Positions 41,242 to 48,795 of a stretch of 64,000 bases of DNA are shown one piece after another; the stretch's first letter is position 1, and each line of letters starts with the position of its first letter. The stretch is from BRH-c54 sp965284565 (GTDB lineage Bacteria > Bacteroidota > Bacteroidia > Flavobacteriales_E > Vicingaceae): positions 2,418,001 to 2,482,000 of the forward strand of contig OZ260100.1 of assembly GCA_965284565.1 (NCBI GenBank), in the 5' to 3' direction. The position numbers and the translations under genes are program-made. The notes beneath the pieces are model-generated. The model worked only from the letters and a program-made list of their open reading frames with translations, did no database searches and was not told the DNA's origin.

Positions 41242-42645
41242 AATAACATCGTCACGAACAAATTAAAATCACGAAAATGGCTTGCCCTTGCAGTATTATG
41301 CACTGCACAATTTATGGTTATTATGGATACTTCAATTATAGGAGTGGCCTTACCTGCAATTCAAAAATCACTGAATTATACTGCCTCAGAACTACAATGG
41401 ATTTTTAATGCTTACGTCATTGTTTTTGGAGGCATTCTTTTACTTGGTGGAAAACTTTCTGACTTATATGGACCAAAAAAAATATTTATGTGGGGATTTA
41501 GTATCCTTACACTTGCTTCATTATTAACTGGACTTTCTTGGAGTGAGACCTCAATGAACTTAGGGAGAGCTTTACAGGGCTTAGGTTCAGCTTTAATTGC
41601 CCCATCAGCGTTAACACTTTTAATGACAATTTTTACCGACCCGAAAGAATTAGGAAAAGCTTTTGGTTTTTGGGGCGCTGCGGCTGCGGCTGGTGGATCT
41701 GCAGGCGTATTTTTAGGTGGATTACTTACCGAATATTTCTCATGGCGTTGGACATTTTTCATAAACATTCCTTTAGCAATAATTGTAATGATTGCGGGAG
41801 CATTGCTTTTAGTAAAAGGAAATCAAATAAAAAATAAAATTGATTATTTAGGATCTATTCTTATTACGTTAGCAATAACACTATTAGTTTACACATTAGT
41901 AATGGTAGAAAAAAATGGATGGACATCTTCAATAACACTATTACTTTTTGGACTGACATTTTTATTATTCATAGTCTTTGTTTTTGTACAAAAAAAATCT
42001 AAAAACCCTATTATGCAACTTTCGATATTTAAAGTACCAAATCTCACCGCTGGAAATATCATTATGTTGCTAATGGCTGGTTCGTGGATACCATTATGGT
42101 TTTATTTGAACCTATACTTACAACAAACGCTTGAGTATTCAGCATTTTACTCTGGTCTTGCACTATTGCCTATGACTATAGTAATAATGATTTTAATGGT
42201 AGGTGTTACTGATAGACTAATCTCTAAATGTGGATTTAAAAAAATATTAATTGCTGGACTGATTACTCTTACTGGCTCGTTAATTTGGTTTTCTTTTGTA
42301 CCTGTTACAGGCAATTTTTTAAGTAATGTATTAGGAGCTTCTCTTTTAGGTGCAGTAGGAATGTCGTTAGCATATATACCTGGAATAACAGCATCAATGT
42401 CAGGTGCTAAACCTGAGGAAACTGGATTGGCATCTGGTTTAGTAAATACAACATATCAAGTTGGTTCTGCCATCGGATTAGCAATTGTTGTTGTTCTCGC
42501 TGTTTCTACTACAAATCAAGAAATAATAAATGGGGAAACAAACAGAGAAGCTCTTAATATTGGTTTTCAAACAGCATTTAAAGCGGCTGCAGTAATAAGT
42601 GCTATTGGTCTTTTAGTTGCTATTGTTGGAATAAAATCAAAATAA
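41236..42645 (+). CDS. MFS drug/metal exporter, DHA2 (EmrB/QacA-like) family
   Basis: 469 residues from the ATG at 41236 (a TTG 33 bases upstream is in frame, but it lies inside the repeat). About 14 transmembrane helices. Family signs are 'FMVIMDTSIIGVALPAIQKS' (motif D1, with the membrane-embedded Asp) and 'GGKLSDLYGPKK' (motif A, about 76-87). Exporter of small molecules by proton antiport; the true substrate is unknown. The copper operon around it is otherwise made of copper genes; the DNA here is more A+T-rich than copA. A long direct repeat before it and after it suggests it entered the operon later. Confidence 0.85.
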   Translation: MKNNIVTNKLKSRKWLALAVLCTAQFMVIMDTSIIGVALPAIQKSLNYTASELQWIFNAYVIVFGGILLLGGKLSDLYGPKKIFMWGFSILTLASLLTGLSWSETSMNLGRALQGLGSALIAPSALTLLMTIFTDPKELGKAFGFWGAAAAAGGSAGVFLGGLLTEYFSWRWTFFINIPLAIIVMIAGALLLVKGNQIKNKIDYLGSILITLAITLLVYTLVMVEKNGWTSSITLLLFGLTFLLFIVFVFVQKKSKNPIMQLSIFKVPNLTAGNIIMLLMAGSWIPLWFYLNLYLQQTLEYSAFYSGLALLPMTIVIMILMVGVTDRLISKCGFKKILIAGLITLTGSLIWFSFVPVTGNFLSNVLGASLLGAVGMSLAYIPGITASMSGAKPEETGLASGLVNTTYQVGSAIGLAIVVVLAVSTTNQEIINGETNREALNIGFQTAFKAAAVISAIGLLVAIVGIKSK

Positions 42646-42719
42646 TCATAGAATAAAATTACTAAAAAAAAGCAGGCTTTAAAGCAAAACGAACTAAACA
42701 CAAACATCATCATTGATTT

Positions 42720-42823
42720 CAGTAAATTTCACAAATCAAACAATAAATAACACAACAAGCATAAATGTTATTGTGTTGAAATTTGAAGTATTAAATAACA
42801 ATTTAAAAAAAAATAAAATGAAA
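42720..42823. repeat. Direct repeat, copy 2, leading into the first small HMA gene
   Basis: About 104 bp, nearly identical to 41140-41241, ending in the ATGAAA of the HMA gene. In copy 2 the sequence sits directly before the gene that presumably followed copA before the MFS gene arrived. Confidence 0.9.
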
Positions 42824-43072
42824 CAAACGGTAATCAGCGTTCCCAATATGCAAAGTACACATTGCCAAACAAGGGTAAAAAACGCAGTAAAAGAAATAGA
42901 CGGTGTACAAATCCAAAACTTGGAAGCAGGTAAATTAACCATTTCCTTTTCATCTGACAACACTCAAAACGAAGTAGTTCAAGCAATAGAAAAGGCAGGT
43001 TATACCGTTTCTGTTTCGTTGAAAGATGATAATAATTCATCAGATTGTTCAACAGGATGTTGCAGTAATTAA
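42818..43072 (+). CDS. Small HMA-domain metal-binding protein, Cys-poor variant
   Basis: 84 residues from the ATG at 42818; longer starts at 42713 run through the duplicated leader and look artificial. It has the ferredoxin-like HMA fold, but the metal loop reads 'NMQSTHCQTRV', so the first Cys of the Cys-x-x-Cys pair is Ser and only one remains. A Cys-rich tail 'DCSTGCCSN' may compensate. A small metallochaperone or copper buffer feeding CopA is the probable role. Starts a run of five closely spaced genes. Confidence 0.85.
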   Translation: MKQTVISVPNMQSTHCQTRVKNAVKEIDGVQIQNLEAGKLTISFSSDNTQNEVVQAIEKAGYTVSVSLKDDNNSSDCSTGCCSN

Positions 43073-43102
43073 GTTTTAATCATTCAAAAAAATATCAGCA
43101 AA

Positions 43103-43333
43103 ATGGAAAACAAGGAATTTCAATTTAAGACAAATATTAATTGTAGTGGTTGTGTCGCATCAGTAAAACCACATTTAGACAATATAGAAGGTATTTATCA
43201 TTGGGATGTGGACACAACTAACAAAGATAAAATCCTAGCTGTCCACTCGGAAGGAATTACTGAAGCAGAAGTAATTAAAAAAGTGCAAGAGTCAGGTTAT
43301 AAAATAGAACTGTTTAACAAAAAAACGACATAA
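43103..43333 (+). CDS. Small HMA-domain metal-binding protein
   Basis: 76 residues, no signal peptide. HMA fold with 'KTNINCSGCVASVKPHLD' containing a regular Cys-x-x-Cys loop (about Cys14, Cys17), followed by the usual second strand/helix 'GITEAEVIKKVQESGYKIEL'. It should bind Cu+ in the cytosol and pass it to the P-type ATPase. 30 bp after the other small HMA gene and 1 bp before the DUF3347 gene. Confidence 0.85.
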   Translation: MENKEFQFKTNINCSGCVASVKPHLDNIEGIYHWDVDTTNKDKILAVHSEGITEAEVIKKVQESGYKIELFNKKTT

Positions 43334-43334
43334 G

Positions 43335-43781
43335 ATGAGAAAATTATTTTTTGCATTGGTAATAATGCTGTTTGGTTATTCAGCATTTACTCAAAATACA
43401 AGCAATCTCTTAAATAAGTATATCAGTGTGAAAAATGCATTGGTAAACAGTGACGATAAAGAGACACGCATAGCTATCAATATTTTTTTCCAAACCATAA
43501 AAAGTGAAGAGAATTTTACGCAGAAAAGCGAATTGCTGAAAGCTACCGAAAAGTTGAACAAAGCAAGTAATATCGAAAAACAAAAAGCAGTCTTTAACGA
43601 TGTTTCTATAGAAATATGGAAATTGGTAAAAAATTCGGACAAAGTAAATCAAGCAGTTTACTACCAATACTGTCCTATGAAAAAAACCTATTGGTTGAGC
43701 TATGAAAAGGATATTAAAAACCCTTATTACGGCTCATCAATGCTTACCTGTGGTAAAGTAACAGAAACAAACAATAATTAA
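43335..43781 (+). CDS. DUF3347 secreted protein
   Basis: 148 residues, signal peptide about 1-19 ('GYSAFTQ'). A helical DUF3347-type domain follows, ending with 'YYQYCPMKKTYWLSYEKDI' (about 113-131), which is diagnostic: a Cys, Met and Tyr/Trp cluster often seen beside CusB-like and copper genes in Bacteroidota, and 'NPYYGSSMLTCGKV' at the end. Periplasmic copper binding is likely, inferred from the conserved Cys/Met residues and the neighbours. The domain's biochemical role is not established to my knowledge. Confidence 0.8.
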   Translation: MRKLFFALVIMLFGYSAFTQNTSNLLNKYISVKNALVNSDDKETRIAINIFFQTIKSEENFTQKSELLKATEKLNKASNIEKQKAVFNDVSIEIWKLVKNSDKVNQAVYYQYCPMKKTYWLSYEKDIKNPYYGSSMLTCGKVTETNNN

Positions 43782-43801
43782 TAATCAATACAATTTCTAA
43801 A

Positions 43802-44251
43802 ATGGATTATAAAGGCATTTCAAAAAAACTGTTGTCGCTAATTCTATTGGTAGTTTTATTTATATCTTGTACAGAAAACCAATTACAGCAAAGCAATAGC
43901 AGTGCTAAACAAGGCACATTCAAAGAACCACTTTCAGCTAGTACAACATATAAAAAGGGCGATATAGTACCTCACGATTATGTTTGCATGGTAAATGATG
44001 CTTATATGGGTAAAAAACAAATTGAAGTAAACTATAACGGAAAGCTGTATTACGGATGTTGCGAAATGTGTCAAAAAAGAATTCCACAAGATGAAAGTGT
44101 TAGGGTAGCTATTGATCCTGTTTCAAGTAAGCAGGTTGATAAAGCAAAATCCGTAATAGCTATAACAGGAAATAAAGGTGAAGTATCTTACTTTGAGAAC
44201 AAAGCTAATTACAATACCTTTTACGAAAACTATAACAAAAATGAAAAGTAA
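43802..44251 (+). CDS. Lipoprotein with YHS-like metal-binding domain
   Basis: 149 residues. Lipoprotein signal ending 'LVVLFISC' (Cys about 23). The core has 'VPHDYVCMVNDAYMGKK' and 'YYGCCEMCQKRIPQDE', a YHS/TRASH-like arrangement of cysteines suited to heavy-metal binding, and 'AIDPVSSKQVDKAKSVI'. It would catch copper in the periplasm and hand it to the oxidase or ATPase; this is inference. Its last 11 bases overlap the start of the multicopper oxidase gene, implying translational coupling. Confidence 0.8.
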   Translation: MDYKGISKKLLSLILLVVLFISCTENQLQQSNSSAKQGTFKEPLSASTTYKKGDIVPHDYVCMVNDAYMGKKQIEVNYNGKLYYGCCEMCQKRIPQDESVRVAIDPVSSKQVDKAKSVIAITGNKGEVSYFENKANYNTFYENYNKNEK

Positions 44252-46535
44252 AATAAAACATATACTCTTACCAACAGTGCTTCTTTTTAATTTGTCGACA
44301 GCTGTTGCCCAAAAAGTCGTTCATTACGATTTGTATGTAAAAGACACAATCATAAACTACGCTAATAAAGAAAAGAGAGCCATTGCAGTAAACGGTCAGA
44401 TACCAATGCCTACCCTTGAATTTACTGAAGGTGATACAGCAGAAATAGTGGTACATAATCAACTAAAGGAAAGTACCGCTATTCATTGGCACGGCTTATT
44501 TCTGCCTAACAAGGAAGACGGTATCCCTCATTTAACCCAAATGCCCATTGAACCTGGCGAAAGCCATACCTACCGTTTCGCAATTATTCAGAATGGAACA
44601 CATTGGTACCATTCTCATGCAGGTTTGCAGGAGCAGATAGGTATGTACGGCAATTTCATCATGTATAAAAAAGACGGTGACAATACATTTCGAAAAGGAA
44701 TAGACGATTTGCCGTCTTCCCCCATTGTATTAAGCGAATGGACCAACCTCAAACCCGAAAATGTACACAGGATGCTACACGCAGCCAGCGATTGGTTTGC
44801 AATTAAAAAAGGAGCTACCCAAAGCTATTCCGAAGCCATCCGAAACGGACATTTTAAGACCAAGCTTACCAACGAATGGAAACGCATGTTGGCAATGGAC
44901 GTGAGCGATGTGTATTATGAAAGGGTATTGATGAATGGAGACCACATTACCGAATTGAAAAACATTAAAGGTAAAAAGCTTAAAGCAGGCGACAAAGTCC
45001 GTTTGCGCATTTCCAACGGTGGGGCATCCTCCTACTTTTGGCTTCGCTATGCAGGTGGACAGATGACTGTTGTGGCAAGTGACGGCAACGATGTGGAACC
45101 TGTGGAAGTAGACAGGCTGATCATTGCCGTATCTGAAACCTATGACATTATTGTTACCATTCCGGAAGACGGAAAAGCATTCGAATTCATGGCAACAACT
45201 GAAGACCGTACCCAATCGGCAAGCTATTTTATAGGGGACGGAACCAAGCAATATGTCGGTGATTTACCGCGTCTCAAATATTTTGAAGGAATGAAGATGA
45301 TGAATGATATGATGGAGATGAACGGTGACCTGGACGATATGGGTATGAGCATGAGTCTGCAACAAATGGATATGAATGTATTAATGTACCCCGAAATCAC
45401 AGGCGAAGAAAAGCAAAAGAGTAAAAAGAAAACACACTATAGTAATTCAGGGCATGAAAACCATAATTACGACATGAACATGGACGAATCTCCTAATAGA
45501 TACAATGCGAATGCCTTGAGCAATATAGTAACGTTGAACTATGGAATGCTCAAATCGCCCCACAATACTACCTTACCTAAAGATGCACCTGTTAAGGAGT
45601 TAAACTTTACCCTCACAGGAAACATGAATCGCTATGTATGGAGTATGGATAACCGCATTCTTGCAGAAACAGATAAGATCCCTGTAAAAAAAGATGAAAT
45701 ATTGCGGATAACCATTCACAATAATTCTATGATGCGGCATCCGATGCACCTACACGGTTTTGACTTCCGAGTATTAAATCAGCACGGTGATAATGCTCCC
45801 TTGAAAAACATTATCGACATTATGCCAATGGAAACCGATACTATAGAGTTTTTGGCAAACACAGAAGGTGATTGGTTTTTCCACTGTCATATTCTGTATC
45901 ATATGATGGCAGGCATGAACAGAGTGTTTGCAGTAGATGATTACGAAAACCCCTATTTAATAAATAAAGCGAAGGTTTACAGCAAGTTGCAACGTGAACA
46001 CAATGCACCTCATTTAATGGCACAAAGTGATTTTGCTACCAATGGTATTGATGGTGGAGCCATGTTAATGAATGCGCGGTACAGCTTAGGTTCAGAATGG
46101 AGGTTAGGCTATAACGATATGCATGGTTACGAAGTTGAAATCCATTTTGGACGTTACATTGGCAAAATGCAATGGCTGATGCCGTTTGTGGGTTTCGATT
46201 GGCGTTATCGGAAAATGGGAATAGATCAACAAGAGCAAAACCTCTTTGGACAGGTAAACAAAAAAGACAATCGAGCTGCCGTGAGTTTGGGAGTGATGTA
46301 CACTTTGCCCATGCTTATCAATGTGCAGACAGAAGTTTATCACGATGGTATATTCCGCTTATCTCTGATGCGTGAGGATATTCCTCTTTCCAAAAGACTT
46401 CGAGCAGGTTTTATGGTAAATACTGACTTAGAATATATGGCAGATTTGCGATACATTTTGACAAGGAACATTGGCATTAGGACTCATTATGACAGTGATA
46501 TGGGGTTCGGAATTGGAATGATAATTACCTATTGA
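44241..46535 (+). CDS. Multicopper oxidase with C-terminal CopB-like beta-barrel domain
   Basis: 764 residues from the ATG at 44241 (an earlier GTG at 44178 would run far into the lipoprotein gene). Signal peptide about 1-22 ('STAVAQ'). Copper sites: 'HWHG' (82-85), 'HWYHSH' (121-126), 'HPMHLHG' (500-506) and 'FHCHILYHMMAGM' (548 on), so T1, T2 and T3 ligands are all present. Between the second and third cupredoxin domains is a Met-rich stretch (about residues 352-380) and a His-rich one. After residue about 600 comes a beta-strand-rich part like CopB ('FATNGIDGGAMLMN', 'LRYILTRNIGIRTHYDSDMG'). Oxidises and binds Cu+ in the periplasm or outer membrane. Confidence 0.9.
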   Translation: MKSKIKHILLPTVLLFNLSTAVAQKVVHYDLYVKDTIINYANKEKRAIAVNGQIPMPTLEFTEGDTAEIVVHNQLKESTAIHWHGLFLPNKEDGIPHLTQMPIEPGESHTYRFAIIQNGTHWYHSHAGLQEQIGMYGNFIMYKKDGDNTFRKGIDDLPSSPIVLSEWTNLKPENVHRMLHAASDWFAIKKGATQSYSEAIRNGHFKTKLTNEWKRMLAMDVSDVYYERVLMNGDHITELKNIKGKKLKAGDKVRLRISNGGASSYFWLRYAGGQMTVVASDGNDVEPVEVDRLIIAVSETYDIIVTIPEDGKAFEFMATTEDRTQSASYFIGDGTKQYVGDLPRLKYFEGMKMMNDMMEMNGDLDDMGMSMSLQQMDMNVLMYPEITGEEKQKSKKKTHYSNSGHENHNYDMNMDESPNRYNANALSNIVTLNYGMLKSPHNTTLPKDAPVKELNFTLTGNMNRYVWSMDNRILAETDKIPVKKDEILRITIHNNSMMRHPMHLHGFDFRVLNQHGDNAPLKNIIDIMPMETDTIEFLANTEGDWFFHCHILYHMMAGMNRVFAVDDYENPYLINKAKVYSKLQREHNAPHLMAQSDFATNGIDGGAMLMNARYSLGSEWRLGYNDMHGYEVEIHFGRYIGKMQWLMPFVGFDWRYRKMGIDQQEQNLFGQVNKKDNRAAVSLGVMYTLPMLINVQTEVYHDGIFRLSLMREDIPLSKRLRAGFMVNTDLEYMADLRYILTRNIGIRTHYDSDMGFGIGMIITY

Positions 46536-46547
46536 CCTTCGCACGGA

Positions 46548-46610
46548 GGCAAGCACTTTTGCAATTCACACAATTCAACACACAGACTAAAAATTGCAAA
46601 AGAGCTTGCC
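46548..46610. repeat. Long inverted repeat with TTTGCAA arms, right copy of the island-border element
   Basis: Arms of 19 bp (46548-46566 and 46592-46610) with one mismatch around a 25-base centre with the pattern CACAAnnCAACnCACAnnCnAA. It begins 12 bp after the oxidase stop. It could also act as a terminator, but lacks a strong T-run. A shorter relative is at 37966-38015. Confidence 0.75.
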
Positions 46611-46949
46611 CTGCCAACTCAAAGAAAAAATTGTTTTTAAAAAAATTTACCTGCGCTTCAAATAAAAATACACCTATACAAAGCCCGACAAACACATCGG
46701 ACAAATAACACAGAAACTTAATATTGACACGGTATACAGCAACACGAAAGAAAAGGCCAGCAGGTAACAGCGTGTATAAGAAATAGCGGGTGAAGTGATA
46801 AATCGAAGGTCTGTGCTTTTATATATTTTTGTACCAAACTGAGAGTGAAGTGCTTCGAATCTGCCCTACTGTCCATACACAGAACGTTGGTAATGTATTT
46901 CATCCGTGATAATCCGCACCACCTGCGTTATCTGTGTTTTATAAAAAAA
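46611..46949. other. Right border region of the copper island, non-coding
   Basis: This stretch has no open frame with a believable protein. From about 46680 to 46930 it is roughly 45% G+C, unlike the flanking chromosome. It contains short motifs such as 'aacagcgtgtataag' and 'cagaacgttggtaatg' that look structured and may be part of a mobile-element border. It abuts the 3' end of rnpB. Confidence 0.5.
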
Positions 46950-47327
46950 GCAAATCTGTAAGCCAGGTTCTGTACCTTTTACCAATACATTGGCTAAGGT
47001 TTCTATCATTTATCTAGTCGGGGAGTTGCCTCCACGCTCTAACAATCTACCCTCCAAGATTAGGCGAGTAACCCTCAAGCCTTGGTTTATTTGATTTTTC
47101 AGCTCCTAAGGTTTGCCTAGCTTACAAAATTACTTTTGTAACTGGTGAGCTCTTACCTCACCTTTTCACCTTTTCCTCAATAAATTGAGGTAGTCTATTT
47201 TCTGTGGCACTTTCTGTTATTGTCTCATTCCTGAAACAATACCCTAGCTTTCGCTAGGTAGGATACTCTGTGCTGCCCGGACTTTCCTCTCTCTCATTAA
47301 AAATGAAACAGCGATAGAACGATTTGC
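46950..47327 (-). ncRNA. rnpB: RNase P RNA (bacterial class A)
   Basis: The catalytic RNA of RNase P, which matures tRNA 5' ends. On the minus strand the conserved 5' core 'gaggaaagtccgggc' (complement of 47275-47289) is followed by 'agcacagagtatcc', and the 3' core 'gaacctggcttacag' (complement of 46956-46970) closes the molecule. The first seven bases (complement of 47321-47327) pair with the last seven (complement of 46950-46956), forming helix P1, so the ends are well set. A U-run follows the 3' end (A-run 46943-46949 on the plus strand). Confidence 0.95.
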
Positions 47328-47384
47328 AATGCAAAGTTAAGCAAATAAGTTGTTGGTTGTTTGCAGAATAGAATAAAACAGTAA

Positions 47385-48161
47385 CTAAATAACCCCAAGA
47401 ATCAGCAGTACAGAAATAATAATAATTAAAATAGCTACCACATACTGAATAAAAGTAATGGTTACTTTTTTAAGTAGTCTTTTACCAATAAAAGCTCCTG
47501 TAAAAGCACAAAGGGTAGTGGTGGTAATAATACCAATATTTTCAGATAAAGAAATGCTTTCAAGCTTGGCAAAATAAATAGTAATTCGACTAACATCTAC
47601 AACACAAGCAATGGCAATGCCTGTGGCTATAAAACTTTCTTTAGTTAGTCCGCTTCTTAATAAAAATAATGTTCTTAAAGCACCTTGATGTCCTGATAAG
47701 CCACCAAAAAAACCACTTATGGCACCTCCCAAATAAAGCATGTTGTTTTTTAATGTTTTTTTATTCGGAGTTGGTAACAGTTCAAAAATGGCAAAAATCA
47801 ACATCATAATGCCAATAATTAATTCTACCAACTTAATAGTGAGTGTTTTATTTCGAATAGTAAATTCATATAGTATTCGGTTGTTATTAGAGAAATTCAT
47901 TAGTAGCCAAGCACCCAAAAATGCTAACGGAATGGCAGTAATACCGAATTTTATCAGCACATTTTTGTTAATGTCTTTAAAAGTTAATCCCATTTTAAAG
48001 AGGTTGTTCAGAAAATGAACAATAGCGGTCATAGCAACAGCAATATCTATGGGAAAAAATAAAACAAAAGCAGGAGTAAGGATTGTTCCCACTCCAAAAC
48101 CAGAAAAGAAGGTGAGGATAGAAGTGAAAAAGGCTACACTACCAATAATTAAAAATTCCAT
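47385..48161 (-). CDS. TauE/SafE-family sulfite/anion exporter-like membrane protein
   Basis: 258 residues with about eight transmembrane helices. 'FFSGFGVGTILTPAFVLFFP' at the N-terminus and 'GGAISGFFGGLSGHQGALR' in the middle are the two repeat-related motifs of the family. Members export sulfite, sulfoacetate or related anions; the substrate here is unknown. The stop overlaps no gene; the start codon overlaps the stop of the upstream ybaB-like gene by one base. It is convergent with nothing and ends about 57 bp from rnpB on the same strand. Confidence 0.85.
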   Translation of the reverse strand: MEFLIIGSVAFFTSILTFFSGFGVGTILTPAFVLFFPIDIAVAMTAIVHFLNNLFKMGLTFKDINKNVLIKFGITAIPLAFLGAWLLMNFSNNNRILYEFTIRNKTLTIKLVELIIGIMMLIFAIFELLPTPNKKTLKNNMLYLGGAISGFFGGLSGHQGALRTLFLLRSGLTKESFIATGIAIACVVDVSRITIYFAKLESISLSENIGIITTTTLCAFTGAFIGKRLLKKVTITFIQYVVAILIIIISVLLILGVI

Positions 48162-48478
48162 TACCCTAACCCTGGTAAAATGCCCATAGCAGCATGACTC
48201 ATTTCAGATTTTTCAATTCTTTCGGCTTGTTCTAAAGCTCTATTAGCTGCTAAAGTGATGGTTTCTTGAAGGTTTTCTGCAGAAACAGTATTTTTGTATT
48301 CTTCATCAATAATAATGTTGTTTATCATTCTATTTCCGTTAGCAACCACTCTTACTTTGCCATTTTCAGCTTCACCAATTACAGAAATGTTTTCAAGCTT
48401 CTGCTTAATTTCTTCCATTTGTTTTTGCATTTCCCCCATTTTTCCCATGAGGTTCTTACCCAAAAATTTATCAAACAT
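48161..48478 (-). CDS. YbaB/EbfC family nucleoid-associated protein
   Basis: 105 residues. Helical N-terminus 'GKMGEMQKQMEEIKQKLENI', then the small beta-sheet 'VIGEAENGKVRVVANGNRMI' and a C-terminal helix with 'LQETITLAANRALEQAERI'. The layout and length are those of the YbaB dimer that binds DNA without strong sequence specificity. One-base overlap with the TauE/SafE gene. Function of the family in this phylum is not worked out in detail. Confidence 0.9.
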   Translation of the reverse strand: MFDKFLGKNLMGKMGEMQKQMEEIKQKLENISVIGEAENGKVRVVANGNRMINNIIIDEEYKNTVSAENLQETITLAANRALEQAERIEKSEMSHAAMGILPGLG

Positions 48479-48481
48479 ATT

Positions 48482-48649
48482 TTATTGTTTTTTGTTAGTG
48501 ATATACATCGTTATTAGCCAGATAAATAAGCTACTTCCAGCAACAGTTTTCATGGTATAACCTTCTTTACCAATTATGAAATAAGTGGTAAGGTTAATAG
48601 CTGTAAGTAATAAACCAACAATTATTTTTATTTTATCTTTTCTAAGCAA
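48482..48649 (-). CDS. Probable small membrane protein (TTG start)
   Basis: A 55-codon frame three bases upstream of the YbaB-like gene, with no ATG at its front; TTG at 48647-48649 is the best start. The product begins 'MLRKDKIKIIVGLLLTAINL', has two hydrophobic helices (about 7-27 and 35-50) split by a charged turn with 'IGKEGYTMK', and ends 'YITNKKQ'. Codon use and the tight spacing to the next gene support translation, but without homologues this is only likely. Unknown function. Confidence 0.45.
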   Translation of the reverse strand: MLRKDKIKIIVGLLLTAINLTTYFIIGKEGYTMKTVAGSSLFIWLITMYITNKKQ

Positions 48650-48795
48650 TTTAAATCGAATTAGTTTATTTACAAAAGTATTAAAAATAAGTTGTAGCTA
48701 TTTCAAAAATTAAAACCCAAGTGAAATATAGGAGGATTTCATACATTTTATTACTTTTGTTTTTGATATTTAGTGTTTTATAATATTATTTTACC

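Noticed and set aside
44268..46343. Minus-strand open frames across the multicopper oxidase, one of 158 codons
   Set aside because: Antisense to a gene with all catalytic motifs in place; His/Cys-rich look comes from reverse-complemented Met and Ala codons.
46680..46930. Integron attC-like site or cassette border
   Set aside because: Some motifs resemble recombination-site arms, but the R and L boxes of attC are not met and no integrase is in the window, so only a border region is annotated.
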